From positions 2,728,001 through 2,792,000 of the forward strand of contig NZ_CP096980.1 in NCBI RefSeq assembly GCF_002006355.2: DNA of 64,000 nucleotides, in the 5' to 3' direction. Source of the DNA: Clostridium felsineum DSM 794. Its GTDB lineage: Bacteria > Bacillota > Clostridia > Clostridiales > Clostridiaceae. Made by a program: the position numbers and the translations under genes. The notes below the pieces were generated by a model that had not been told where the DNA came from, ran no database searches, and saw only the letters and a program-made list of their open reading frames with translations. This document shows, piece after piece, positions 52,072 through 61,644 of the stretch (positions within the stretch are counted from its first letter, which is position 1; the number at the start of each line of letters is the position of its first letter).

Positions 52072-53667
52072 TCAATATACAGCAATTCGATTTCTTCCAT
52101 TTTTCTTAGACTCATATAAAGCAATATCAGCTTTTTTAACCATCTGCTCATAAGAATTTGCCATTGTCCTTTTACAGCATTCTACCATGCCGAAGCTAGC
52201 AGTAACTTTAATAAGTTTGTCTTCATAAAAAAAATCATGATTTTGAAAAGCTAATCTAATACATTCAATTGCTAATTTGGCTTGTTTTAAAGACAATTGA
52301 GGAAGAAAAGCAATAAACTCCTCACCACCATATCTTCCTATTAAGTCTTTATTTCTAAGCATATTTTTAGCTATAAATGCCATTTCCTTTAAAATGTGGT
52401 CTCCTGCCTGATGTCCATACGTATCATTAATTCTCTTAAAGTAGTCAATGTCTATCATAACTAATACCCCAGTTTGATTTTTCCTATGCAATTTATCAAA
52501 CTCTACATTAGAATATTTTGTGAAATATGCTCTACTTAAAAGTCCTGTAAGTTGATCAAACCTAGCCATTTTTTCAAGTTCAAGTACCTCTTCTTTTTCC
52601 TTCGTTACATTAGAAATTAATATAGTACTTCCAACTCTATATCCATGATAATATAACGCCTTCAATCTGGCTTTAAAATAAATAACACTTCCTTTTGAAT
52701 TAATTCTGAATTCAAAAGTATCCTTTATAAAGCCTCCATCTAAAAGCTTTTTTGAACACTCTTCACTACCACTATACCAAATCTTTATCATCTTCATAAA
52801 TTCACAAGCTTCACTTGTACAAAGCTCCAATTTTGTACCTATTAAACTTTTATCTAAACATTTAAATATTTCCTTTGCAGCATAATTAAAATCCTTAAGA
52901 TTAAAATTTGTGTCCATAACAATTACTCCATCATAAATCCAATCAAATATTATTTCTCTAGATACAGGAATAATATGCATAATATCAAAGGGATATACTG
53001 CAGCTGCAAACAATACATAAACAAAGAACATTATGAAAGCTCCATAATCCATCTTAATAGGCACAATTTGTAATTGATCAAATCCTTCAAAAAGTATGGC
53101 ACTTATGGATATGCAAATAATAATTTTAAGCTGACGCCGTGCAAGTCCCGAGGCTTTTAAAAATGCCTTATAATACATAATTGTTGAAATTACTATACAC
53201 CCAAAGAAAAAACTATAATAAATATAATACCAAAAGCATTTTTCATAAGTTAAAATATAAAAATATCCGTTACTTATGAGTTTCTCATTCCTATACATAA
53301 AATTTAGCTTATCATTTGCAATTCTAAATATACAAGTAAGTGTAGGTATTATAAATATGAGCACTTTTATTATATTACTGATTTTTTTATCCTTATTAGC
53401 TAAGGAATAAGCTTGTATTACCCAAAGCACAGGAATAAAAGACAATCCCATGTATTCAAACTTACTACATAAATTTACACTCTCAAGTGATGTTGATGTT
53501 ATCTCCATACCATATCCAAATGAATAAATAGCTGAACTGAAGCAAAGAAAAAGGAGTGGGAACGCACCTAAAGCCTTTCTTCGTCTCCAAGAATAGATTG
53601 CAATTACAATAATGCTAAAAGTCTCAATATAAAGAAAACTACTTAAAAAATCATTTATTCTTCCCAT
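52072..53667 (-). CDS. Membrane diguanylate cyclase (7TM-PAS-GGDEF)
   Basis: 531 residues. Seven or eight helices (about 1-230) resemble the N-terminal 7TM sensor of histidine kinases; a PAS-like domain (about 235-355; DGVIVMDTNFNLKDFN) follows; then a GGDEF domain with intact active site GRYGGEEF, DQLTGLLSRAYF and MIDIDYFKRINDTYGHQAGD. The inhibitory I-site RNKD lies five residues before GGEEF, so product feedback is expected. It should make c-di-GMP, which the PilZ-containing glucan synthase at 28-30 kb could sense. Its leader carries copy B of the 114-nt RNA. Confidence 0.93.
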   Translation of the reverse strand: MGRINDFLSSFLYIETFSIIVIAIYSWRRRKALGAFPLLFLCFSSAIYSFGYGMEITSTSLESVNLCSKFEYMGLSFIPVLWVIQAYSLANKDKKISNIIKVLIFIIPTLTCIFRIANDKLNFMYRNEKLISNGYFYILTYEKCFWYYIYYSFFFGCIVISTIMYYKAFLKASGLARRQLKIIICISISAILFEGFDQLQIVPIKMDYGAFIMFFVYVLFAAAVYPFDIMHIIPVSREIIFDWIYDGVIVMDTNFNLKDFNYAAKEIFKCLDKSLIGTKLELCTSEACEFMKMIKIWYSGSEECSKKLLDGGFIKDTFEFRINSKGSVIYFKARLKALYYHGYRVGSTILISNVTKEKEEVLELEKMARFDQLTGLLSRAYFTKYSNVEFDKLHRKNQTGVLVMIDIDYFKRINDTYGHQAGDHILKEMAFIAKNMLRNKDLIGRYGGEEFIAFLPQLSLKQAKLAIECIRLAFQNHDFFYEDKLIKVTASFGMVECCKRTMANSYEQMVKKADIALYESKKNGRNRIAVY

Positions 53668-53688
53668 TATTTACTCACCTTCTGTGAG

Positions 53689-53802
53689 ATATATGTTGCA
53701 GTAAAGTTTCTACCTTGTGGCTTCTAAAACATTCCTGCTTAATAATTTCTACTTTAGAATATTTTAAAAGTCAGAAGGTATTAGAACCTTCTCAACTTAT
53801 AT
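53689..53802 (-). ncRNA. Structured 114-nt leader RNA, copy B (unrecognised class)
   Basis: Ends 22 nt before the ATG of the diguanylate cyclase gene. Gapless alignment to 45717-45830. P1 ATATA-A-GTTG/CAAC-A-TATAT keeps the same single internal mismatch place (A-A here, G-G in copy A). P2 CCTTCTGACTTTT/AGAAGCCACAAGG has two mismatches; P2b AAATATTC/GAATGTTT is complete. After P1, CTCAC/GTGAG could partly hide the ribosome site AAGGTGAG. Here no purine aptamer precedes it. Confidence 0.65.
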
Positions 53803-53960
53803 ATTAAGATTTAAAATCCATATTTTCTCATCATAATCATAATATGCTGTATTCTTAAAATTATTGTTTCTACTAATTAAATAATAGATTTATATTTTAC
53901 CATATTTATGTATGATATAATATAAATGTAATTTAACACAATTAAAAGGAGTGATAATTT

Positions 53961-55106
53961 ATGAAAAAACAACTTACTTACCTTCTAACTAGCTTTATGC
54001 TTTCTTTATGTATAACTCCAACATCAAGTGTTTTTGCAGCTAAAAATATACATACAAACATTAATTCTGAAAATCAAAACACAACTTTACTAAATAATAT
54101 AAGCTCAAATAAATCTATTTCAAATGTTCTTCTAACTGGGCGCTTTGATACAAGCGATTCTGTAGGTCCAAAGTTTGCATGGAGTAATTCCTCAATTAAA
54201 GCTAATTTCAAAGGAACTGGAATAAGTGTTAATTTAAAATCTTCAGGAAATGATTGGTTTGATGTTATAATTGATGGAGATGTACAAGCTCCTATTGGTA
54301 TAACTACTAATACAACATCTCCTTTTATCCTAGCTTCAGGTTTAAAAAAGGGAACTCATACTGTAGAATTAGTTAAAAGGACTGAGCCTCTTGTTGGTGA
54401 AACTCAATTCTTAGGCTTTACTGTTACTGATGGACATCTTTTACCATCACCAAAACCTTCTTCAAAACGCATAATGTTCATTGGTGATTCAATTACTGCC
54501 GCCTTTGGAAATGAAGGTGCAAACCAATATGAAGATTTTTCACCAGCAAAAGAAAATGCTTATCTCTCCTATGCGGCTATGACTGCTAGAAATTTGCATG
54601 CTGATTTAATGAATATTAGTTGGTCTGGAAAAGGAATATATCTTAATGCTGATAAAACTACTACAGATGTAATGCCTGAACTATATAATAGAATTTTGCC
54701 TAATAATAAAACTAACCTTTGGAATTCACAAAATTGGATTCCTCAAGTAGTAGTTATTAATCTTGGTACAAATGATTTCGAATCTGGTGTAGCAGTAGAT
54801 AAAACAACCTTTGTTAAAGGCTATTCAGATTTTGTAGATTTAATAAGAAAAGAATATCCCAAAGCTGATATTTACTGTGCAATTGGACCTGGATTAGTTG
54901 GTGAAAATCTTATAATGCAAAGAAGCTATGTAACTAACATTGTTAATTCAAAAAAATCTTCTGGGGATAATAAACTTTATTTTATTGAATTTCCCATTCA
55001 AGATGCAGCAAATGGATATGGTGAAGATTGGCACCCAAGTATAAAAACTCATACCTTAATGGCAAATCAACTTACTAGTCAAATAAAATCTAATTCTGGA
55101 TGGTAA
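53961..55106 (+). CDS. Secreted SGNH esterase, CE2-like (acetylxylan esterase type)
   Basis: 381 residues with signal peptide (KKQLTYLLTSFMLSLC ... VFAA). A jelly-roll domain (about 55-165; LTGRFDTSDSVGPKFAW) precedes the SGNH hydrolase: FIGDSITAAFG (Ser), INLGTNDF, and DWHPS (His). This two-domain order is that of family CE2 esterases that deacetylate hemicellulose. AAAAGGAGTG before ATG. With the RAT-controlled carboxylesterase and the DUF4038 hydrolase it suggests plant polysaccharide use. Confidence 0.87.
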   Translation: MKKQLTYLLTSFMLSLCITPTSSVFAAKNIHTNINSENQNTTLLNNISSNKSISNVLLTGRFDTSDSVGPKFAWSNSSIKANFKGTGISVNLKSSGNDWFDVIIDGDVQAPIGITTNTTSPFILASGLKKGTHTVELVKRTEPLVGETQFLGFTVTDGHLLPSPKPSSKRIMFIGDSITAAFGNEGANQYEDFSPAKENAYLSYAAMTARNLHADLMNISWSGKGIYLNADKTTTDVMPELYNRILPNNKTNLWNSQNWIPQVVVINLGTNDFESGVAVDKTTFVKGYSDFVDLIRKEYPKADIYCAIGPGLVGENLIMQRSYVTNIVNSKKSSGDNKLYFIEFPIQDAANGYGEDWHPSIKTHTLMANQLTSQIKSNSGW

Positions 55107-55115
55107 TTTAATAAA

Positions 55116-55146
55116 AAATGAAGCTCATATAAAACGAGCTTCATTT
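55116..55146. terminator. Bidirectional terminator between esterase and glycoside hydrolase
   Basis: AAATGAAGCTC (55116-55126) pairs perfectly with GAGCTTCATTT (55136-55146), with T/A runs on both sides; genes converge here. Confidence 0.88.
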
Positions 55147-55147
55147 T

Positions 55148-56749
55148 TTAATCTTGTTTTTTTAATACTAATAACCAATCGCCTTCCTCCTTTTTTAGAG
55201 GAATTTTCCATTGATCATGAATTAATTCTAACTCTTCAAAAACATCGTATTCGTTAGTACGTGGATCAAACCAAGTTAATTTGTATTTACCCTTTTGTAA
55301 TCCCTTTACTTTTACAGTTTTTCTCGCTGCATCTGAATAATAAATCACCATTCTGTTCTTAGCTTTATTGACTGTTATAAGTGGTGCTTTTTTACCGAAA
55401 AGATTAGTTTCATTTTCATCATCTGGGTCTTTATAAGGTGTTAACTCCCAAAAATGAATTTTTTCATAGAAAGATTTCATATAACCCATTTGTTCTCCAC
55501 CAATTCCATCAATTGCTTCATACCAAGTAATGTCAAATCTATTAAAAATATTCATAGGATTAGGTTGACCTTTTTCCCATACATTATCCCAAATTCCTTG
55601 AGCCCCATAAGTGTAGCCACAACCTCCAAGCTGAATTGACATATATGCAACTCTTCTTAACATATCTGCTGTACACATGCGTGTTCCATTTTCTTCTAAA
55701 GTAGAGCAAAATTCATAAAAACATTCCCCCTCTATAAATGGCTTTTTAGGATACTTTTTTAAAAACTCCCTATAATAAATTGGACTAACTGGAAAATCAC
55801 CATGTCCAGCTTGATTCAATGTAAAATCAAACCAGGTTTCACCTTGATAATAATCTGCAAAAGGTCTTTCATTTGTATAATGCGCTGTTTGAAGAGTATT
55901 ATAGCCGTCTAATTTTTCTATATATTTAGCTACTTCACACCAGCCATTTATACATAATTCTCTACTTTCTTCAGTGTAGCCAGCAACCTCTCCTGCTAAT
56001 GTCCAAACAATGGGTAATGAACCATATCTAGCTATTATGTATCTTGCTAAATTCTTTTGATTATCAACATCACCAATTATCGACATAAACCATGCAAAAC
56101 CTATAGCATTAACAAGCCCCAAATCTGCTAAATAATACATACGTCTATCTAATTCATTTTGATAAAATTCTATATTAGGAAGCTTTCCATTTTCAGTTTC
56201 TATCCAATAATACTTGTCACCCTCCATAATACTATCACTTCTTAAATTCGTCTGATATATATTATAACCCTGATCTACACGTTTTTTAGCCATTCCCTTA
56301 AACATGCTATCTATTTTAGAATGATTTGATTCATCCCATTTTTCTTTGTAGGCAAATTCCCAATGCGTATCCCCTAGCCAAAAAAATGGTGTTCCATCAT
56401 CATATATTAAATACTTACCTGACGGATGAACCTTTAAAAAACCATGTTTATATATGTCTAAATCTCCTTTATACTCAACACATTCAACTTTACCTTTTAT
56501 ATCATTTAGTTTAGATGACTCATCTGCTGATATTACAAAGCTCCAAATTCCAAGTTCTGTAGGCGCAAAGGAAATTTTATAGACATTACCTCCATCATAG
56601 TAGGCTTCTCTTTTAATAATTCTACCTGACGGTGCTGTAAATAAAGCACTTATATTTGCATCTAGAAATGGATTTTTATATGTAGCTTCACTTTTAAACT
56701 CTAATATTATTTGCCGCCACTTTTCTATTCTTTTGTTTTTATAGTTCAT
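55148..56749 (-). CDS. DUF5060/DUF4038 glycoside hydrolase (apiosidase-like)
   Basis: 533 residues, no signal peptide. N-terminal beta domain (DUF5060, FLDANISALFTAPSGR), then a TIM-barrel-like DUF4038 domain (FFWLGDTHWEF, IVWTLAGEVAG, KPFIEGECFYE with likely acid/base and nucleophile Glu), and a C-terminal beta-sandwich (KGKYKLTWFDPRTNEY, collagen-binding 2 type). Related to GH140 apiosidases and other plant cell-wall hydrolases; acts inside the cell on imported oligosaccharides. GCGAGGTG before ATG. Confidence 0.83.
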   Translation of the reverse strand: MNYKNKRIEKWRQIILEFKSEATYKNPFLDANISALFTAPSGRIIKREAYYDGGNVYKISFAPTELGIWSFVISADESSKLNDIKGKVECVEYKGDLDIYKHGFLKVHPSGKYLIYDDGTPFFWLGDTHWEFAYKEKWDESNHSKIDSMFKGMAKKRVDQGYNIYQTNLRSDSIMEGDKYYWIETENGKLPNIEFYQNELDRRMYYLADLGLVNAIGFAWFMSIIGDVDNQKNLARYIIARYGSLPIVWTLAGEVAGYTEESRELCINGWCEVAKYIEKLDGYNTLQTAHYTNERPFADYYQGETWFDFTLNQAGHGDFPVSPIYYREFLKKYPKKPFIEGECFYEFCSTLEENGTRMCTADMLRRVAYMSIQLGGCGYTYGAQGIWDNVWEKGQPNPMNIFNRFDITWYEAIDGIGGEQMGYMKSFYEKIHFWELTPYKDPDDENETNLFGKKAPLITVNKAKNRMVIYYSDAARKTVKVKGLQKGKYKLTWFDPRTNEYDVFEELELIHDQWKIPLKKEEGDWLLVLKKQD

Positions 56750-56822
56750 TTTACACCTCGCTATTTTTTATCCTATATCTAATTTAATTATTTTTTTAAA
56801 CGATTTCAACATAAATTAACTA

Positions 56823-58139
56823 TCATCTTATTGTATTCAGTAATTTAAATATAGAATTCGTTCCAAATTCCAACGCCTTTAAGGGGATACGTTCATTTGA
56901 AGCATGTATGAGCTTAGAATACATTATATCTTTAGGAAATAACATTGGTGTGAATCCATAGGTTTGTATACCAAGCTTTGAAAAAAATCTCGCATCCGTA
57001 ACACCAGCCATGACAAATGGAATAGGTATTCCCTCCTTATCTCCTTCTTTAATAATATCAGAAAGCGTGTTGAACATTTTTAAATCTACTAATTGAGGTC
57101 CTGGATCATAACTTGTAACATTTATTTCTCCTATTTCTCCTATAATTGACTTTACCTCATCTAATATATTTTCCACACTATATCCTGGTAATATTCTTCC
57201 GTCTAACTCCAAGGTAATTTCCGAAGGTATAACATTTATTTTATTTCCTCCTCTTACTATTGTTGGACTAACACTATTGTGTAGAATAGGATCAAAAAAA
57301 CTCATTTTATTACCTAAAACTTCGAGAATCTTGTCACACTCACTAGGATTAGTTAATCCTTTTAATATTTCACCTATTTGGGGTTCAAAATTTTTAGCCA
57401 TTTCATTAATCATTATTTTCGCAGGTTGTGTAATATGTGCTGGGAGTTTTTTTTGATCCAATGCAGTTAATATACTTCCAAGCTTGGCCATTGCACCATC
57501 ATGTATTGGCATTGAACCATGTCCACCTTTACCCCTCGTTACTATCTTAAGGCAGCATCTTTGTTTTTCCGCAACCATAATAGGATAAAATTTCTTTTCT
57601 CCTATATACATAGTAAATCCGCCAACTTCACCAATGGCATATTTTACATTTTCAAATAGATGTGCATAGTTCTCAACAACATACCTAGCACCATATTTAC
57701 CATCCGATTCTTCATCTGAAACTATACAAAGAATTATATCACAATGTGGAATAATTTTTGAAGTTTTAATTTTTATAAGTGAAGAAACCATCATTGCTAT
57801 TGCACCCTTCATATCAAGTGTTCCTCTTCCGTATACACAATCATCATCAATTGTCCCTTTAAAGGGTGAATGTTTCCAAGTTTGATTTTCTGTTGTAACA
57901 ACATCCACATGTCCATACATTAAAAATGGCGCAGCGCTTCCATCTCCCTTTAGCCTTGCTATTAAATTAGTCCTTCTTTGTGTTTTGCCAACGATTTTTG
58001 TTTCAATACCCACCTCTGATAAGAGTTTTTCTATATATCTAATGCATTCATTTTCATTTCCTGGTGGGTTTGTTGTATTAAATTGTATTAATTTTTGTAG
58101 CAGTTCTACTGGATTTATATCCTTACTTTCTTTTAACAT
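56823..58139 (-). CDS. M20-family metallopeptidase/deacylase
   Basis: 438 residues. Metal ligands in MYGHVDVV, GRGTLDMKGA and SDEESDGKYG, with the lid domain (GKGGHGSMPIHDGAMAKLG). The ArgE/DapE/CPG2-type enzyme hydrolyses amide bonds of acylated amino acids or peptides. Its ATG overlaps the last codons of the decayed CapA-like gene upstream, as if once coupled. So its substrate may be a glutamate-rich product, which is speculation. Confidence 0.85.
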   Translation of the reverse strand: MLKESKDINPVELLQKLIQFNTTNPPGNENECIRYIEKLLSEVGIETKIVGKTQRRTNLIARLKGDGSAAPFLMYGHVDVVTTENQTWKHSPFKGTIDDDCVYGRGTLDMKGAIAMMVSSLIKIKTSKIIPHCDIILCIVSDEESDGKYGARYVVENYAHLFENVKYAIGEVGGFTMYIGEKKFYPIMVAEKQRCCLKIVTRGKGGHGSMPIHDGAMAKLGSILTALDQKKLPAHITQPAKIMINEMAKNFEPQIGEILKGLTNPSECDKILEVLGNKMSFFDPILHNSVSPTIVRGGNKINVIPSEITLELDGRILPGYSVENILDEVKSIIGEIGEINVTSYDPGPQLVDLKMFNTLSDIIKEGDKEGIPIPFVMAGVTDARFFSKLGIQTYGFTPMLFPKDIMYSKLIHASNERIPLKALEFGTNSIFKLLNTIR

Positions 58140-58804
58140 AATTTATCACTCCCTAGCTTATTTCTATAGATGATTTCTTTATTATTAATAGGTAAAATTT
58201 TTTCAAAAAGAAGCTTTTCAAGTCTTTTAATTTCATTAATTTGATTTTTTGTGAAACAATATATGTTTTTTCCTCTCCTTAAATCAGAAAGAGTTTTCAA
58301 AAAATCTAACAACCTATAATCATATATACCATTTTTCAACTTACGAACAAGAGTATATGTAGGGAATACTTGAATTGGGGTAATTTAAACGTATAACATT
58401 AACCATATATTCTTTTCTTGGTATTAAATCGCGATTATTTAAACAATATGTATAAGATAAAAAAAGCAACTCTTATTCCGTTTTTTTCACTAATAGGTAT
58501 GTCTCTCTGCTCTTTTGTATCTCTCGCTGTTCCTACATGTCTATGTTTATATCCATTTTGATTAAGAAAATCCAATGTAGCTAAAAGTCCTTTCTCCCCC
58601 ATATCAAAGCTATAATTATTTGCTGTTGAAAAAAGAATTCTTGAATCTCATCCCATAAATTTTTTAAATTATGTTGTATTAAAATTTCCGAGGTACTTTA
58701 TATTTAAAATTATTTTCGCATTCTTGTGAATAATTATACTTTTTACCTTTAAATATATTTATAATTCTCAAAAACTGCCTAACAAGAAATATTTTAAAAT
58801 ACAT
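58133..58804 (-). pseudogene. Decayed CapA-family (poly-gamma-glutamate capsule type) gene
   Basis: Minus strand. A frame with AAAGGAG before ATG 58804 reads MYFKIFLVRQFLRIIN ... YKVPRKF-stop. A shifted frame at 58650-58435 reads SRILFSTANNYSFDMGEKG then LLATLDFLNQNGYKHRHVG and EKNGIRVAFFIL, the CapA core (normally ANNHxxDxG). A third part, TPIQVFPTYTLVRKLKNGIYDYRLLDFL to 58133, matches CapA C-termini (PTYV...YR). In-frame stops, frameshifts and a missing centre show it is dead. It overlaps the M20 peptidase start. Confidence 0.7.
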
Positions 58805-58953
58805 ATTTACTTTCTCCTTTTACAGATTAGAAACTGCATTTTGCATGTGCATCATAGGTTTTTTGTATTAAAATCTAAGTTTTTTACTCTATATTCTTTA
58901 CTATAATACTCTAATTCTTCTTGATCAATCTTTAAATGAAACATTTATATTTC

Positions 58954-59916
58954 TTAATCATAAGCAAGGATTTTATCAATTATATCTAATTCTTCTTTGC
59001 TAAACTCTAAATTATCTACTGCTTTTACATTATCTTCAACTTGAGCTGGTCTACTTGCACCAATAATTACTGATGTTAAATCTCCTCTTAATGTCCACGC
59101 TAATGCCATTTGAGCAAGACTTTGTCCCCTTTTTTTAGCTACTTCATTGAGCTTAATAACCTTGTTAAGCTTTTCATCTGTTATGTCCTTTTCATGCAAA
59201 TACAAACTGTGTTTCCCAATTCTTGAGTCTTTAGGTATTCCATTTAAATATTTATCTGTAAGAAGTCCTTGAAAAAGAGGTTTAAATGCAATAGTACCTA
59301 TTCCTTCTTCTTTATGTATCTCTAACTGTTTCCCCTCAATTTTTCTATTAAACATGGAATATTGGAGCTGATTTATTAAGCATGGAGTTCCAAGCTCTTT
59401 TAAAATCTTTGATGCTCTTTTTGTTTCTTCTGGTCCGTAGTTTGATATACCTACATATAAAGCTTTTCCCTGCCTAACCATTAAATCAAGAGCTCTCATT
59501 GTTTCTTCTAATGGCGTTTCTGGATCATATCTATGATGATAAAATATATCAACATATTCCAACCCTAAACGTTTTAAGCTTTGGTCTAAGCTTGCAATTA
59601 AATATTTTTTTGAACCACCATCACCATAAGGGCCTTCCCACATATCATATCCAGCTTTCGTTGATATAATCATCTTATCTCGATCATAGGATGTATAGTT
59701 CTTATTTAATATCCTCCCCAAAGTTTCCTCTGCTGAACCATCATATGGTCTTCCATAATTATTAGCTACATCAAAATGGGTTATTCCAAGTTCAAAAGCT
59801 CTTTTAAATATTGCTTCGCTATTTGAAAAAACGTCCCTTGAACTAAAATTATGCCATAATCCTAAAGATATTGCTGGCAGCTTAAGTCCACTATTTCCAC
59901 ATCTATTATATAACAT
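58954..59916 (-). CDS. Aldo/keto reductase, YghZ (glyceraldehyde-3-phosphate reductase) type
   Basis: About 320 residues. Starts MLYNRCGNSGLKLPAISLGLWHNF; catalytic-type ANNYGRPYDGSAEETLG, STKAGYDMWEGPYGDGGS, YHHRYDPETPLEETM and C-terminal SVIIGASRPAQVEDNV. The WxGPYGDxGS stretch is typical of the YghZ/Gpr branch, which reduces methylglyoxal and related aldehydes with NADPH. ATG 59916 has GGAGGG upstream. A TetR gene lies just upstream in the same direction. Confidence 0.9.
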   Translation of the reverse strand: MLYNRCGNSGLKLPAISLGLWHNFSSRDVFSNSEAIFKRAFELGITHFDVANNYGRPYDGSAEETLGRILNKNYTSYDRDKMIISTKAGYDMWEGPYGDGGSKKYLIASLDQSLKRLGLEYVDIFYHHRYDPETPLEETMRALDLMVRQGKALYVGISNYGPEETKRASKILKELGTPCLINQLQYSMFNRKIEGKQLEIHKEEGIGTIAFKPLFQGLLTDKYLNGIPKDSRIGKHSLYLHEKDITDEKLNKVIKLNEVAKKRGQSLAQMALAWTLRGDLTSVIIGASRPAQVEDNVKAVDNLEFSKEELDIIDKILAYD

Positions 59917-60022
59917 ATTATTACCCTCCATATGTATTGTATTTTTAATACATTGTATATGATTTCATTTATAATTCTACTACATAATAACTATGAATAG
60001 CAACCGTATACATAAGTAGACT

Positions 60023-60589
60023 TTAGAACTCATTATAAGTTATTTTAGTCCATCCACCTATAACAGCATCGATAACTAAATCAGTAAGTTCTCCAAGTTC
60101 CATTTTAGAATTTGAACTTAACCAATTTGTATATATACCTATAATTCCAGAAGAAATGTATTCTACATACACCTCAAGCTTATCTTCTGAAAACCCAGAC
60201 TTTAAGTAAAAGGATTCTTTAAGTGAGTTTTTTAAAATATTTTTGCATTCTTCCAAGAAAAAGGAATAAGATGATCTATTAGAAATATTTCGATAAAAGC
60301 TAATATCTTCTTCCATAATTTTAGTCAATCCTTTTAGAAAATTCTCTATCTTAAAAGGTCTATCACTTTTTAATAATATACGAACCTTTTCTGCTGCCCG
60401 TAATCCAAATTCCTCCAAAACATCATCAATAGCTGTATAGTGAAGATAAAATGTTTTTCTATCTATATTGGCCATATCAGCTAATTCAGTTATTGTTATT
60501 GATTTATATTCTTTTGTTTTTATCAACTTTACAAATGCATTACATATTGCTTCTTTTGTTTTCTGTATTCTTCTATCTACCTTTTTCAT
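60023..60589 (-). CDS. TetR/AcrR-family regulator
   Basis: 188 residues. Helix-turn-helix ITITELADMANIDRKTFYLHYTAIDDVLEEF at the N-terminus and an all-helical ligand domain (DUF-type TetR_C). AGGAGG before ATG 60589. Divergent from a polytopic membrane protein gene; 150-nt gap with a perfect palindrome at 60712-60723. It probably represses that gene. Confidence 0.9.
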   Translation of the reverse strand: MKKVDRRIQKTKEAICNAFVKLIKTKEYKSITITELADMANIDRKTFYLHYTAIDDVLEEFGLRAAEKVRILLKSDRPFKIENFLKGLTKIMEEDISFYRNISNRSSYSFFLEECKNILKNSLKESFYLKSGFSEDKLEVYVEYISSGIIGIYTNWLSSNSKMELGELTDLVIDAVIGGWTKITYNEF

Positions 60590-60711
60590 TAAATCCTCCT
60601 AAATATTCAACGAACTTCACTTAAACGTGTATTAATTCACATTTTCTATTATATTGGCAATTGAATATATCTTTAAATATAATTATAATACACATATGAG
60701 TAATAATCAAT

Positions 60712-60723
60712 AAATGTACATTT
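60712..60723. promoter_or_regulatory. Candidate TetR operator
   Basis: Perfect 12-bp palindrome AAATGTACATTT directly before the ribosome site (TAGGAGG) of the membrane protein gene. Position would block early transcription or translation of that gene. Confidence 0.4.
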
Positions 60724-60738
60724 ATAGGAGGTTTTATT

Positions 60739-61536
60739 ATGATTGAAAAACTATTTTCTTTCTATCCATCAAATTACACTCTCAAGGATTTCACATATTC
60801 TTTTAGTTCAAGCAACCCCAATTTAAAAATTCTCCTTATTGTAGCAGTATTTACTTTTTTCATAGGCTATATGGAATATGTTTATAGTTTTAAGTTGGTA
60901 AGAAGAGAAAAAAGTGCTCCCTATCCTGTTTGGATGCATACTTTCTATTTTGCTCATGATTTTATGGGCGCAATGGTATTTGCCTTAGCTTCAAAGGCTA
61001 CAGGAGGTTTCTGGTTTTTTACTGTTGCTTCTATAGCACTGGTTGTGTGGAATATATTTGAAGTATACAATTTGTACAAATGTATTGTTGTTGAACGTCA
61101 AGAAATATGGGGACACCTATATAACAAGCCAGTAACTATAAAAAAAGCTTTTATTCGTGTAATCGGTCAAATCATTGTTTTTATTGGTGTAGTTAATTTG
61201 TTTAGAATTTTCATGAATGATCCTTATATGTTCAAATGGTTTATTTTTACTAATATCTTAATTGCTATAGTTCCAGGCCTATATTGGGAAAAAAGAAAAA
61301 CACAAATTGGAGCTTCCTACAAATTAGCTATTGTAATACTTATTGGTACAATTAATTCTTTTCTTCCTGTTAATATGTGGTCATTATCAAGTAATTACTT
61401 CTCCATTTCAAATAACCCATGGTTCTATTTGATAGGCATTATTAGTGTTGGATTTGCAATTAGAAATATTGTTGTTCTTAAAAGGCTTCCTAAAAAACCC
61501 ACAAAATTGAAAAATGGAACAAAAACAGTTTTTTAA
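60739..61536 (+). CDS. Polytopic membrane protein of unknown function
   Basis: 265 residues with about seven transmembrane segments and a basic tail (KRLPKKPTKLKNGTK). Conserved-looking polar residues lie within helices: FFIGYMEYVYSF, MHTFYFAHDFMGAM and VVWNIFEVYNLYKC. The acidic residues inside helices suggest an enzyme or channel rather than a plain anchor. I recognise no named family with confidence. TAGGAGG before ATG 60739; divergent from a TetR regulator, so probably induced by a small molecule. Confidence 0.7.
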   Translation: MIEKLFSFYPSNYTLKDFTYSFSSSNPNLKILLIVAVFTFFIGYMEYVYSFKLVRREKSAPYPVWMHTFYFAHDFMGAMVFALASKATGGFWFFTVASIALVVWNIFEVYNLYKCIVVERQEIWGHLYNKPVTIKKAFIRVIGQIIVFIGVVNLFRIFMNDPYMFKWFIFTNILIAIVPGLYWEKRKTQIGASYKLAIVILIGTINSFLPVNMWSLSSNYFSISNNPWFYLIGIISVGFAIRNIVVLKRLPKKPTKLKNGTKTVF

Positions 61537-61584
61537 TATACCCTACATGATTTCAATATAATAATTTTACTTGTAATCTAAAAG

Positions 61585-61610
61585 GGCACCTTAAACTTTG
61601 ATCAGGTGCC
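61585..61610. terminator. Hairpin after the membrane protein gene
   Basis: GGCACCT (61585-61591) pairs with AGGTGCC (61604-61610). T-tracts on either side are short, so a weak terminator. Confidence 0.5.
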
Positions 61611-61644
61611 TATACATTTAATTTATGTTGTATCCATTAACCTT

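Noticed and set aside
53689..53802. Leader of the GGDEF gene as a c-di-GMP riboswitch
   Set aside because: It lacks the conserved sequence blocks of class I (GEMM) and class II c-di-GMP aptamers, and the same element precedes an unrelated oxidoreductase.
58679..58804. 41-residue ORF with AAAGGAG before ATG, considered as a separate small gene or CapE-like subunit
   Set aside because: CapA-like pieces continue directly downstream in other frames, so it is better read as the 5' end of the decayed CapA gene; no capB or capC is near.
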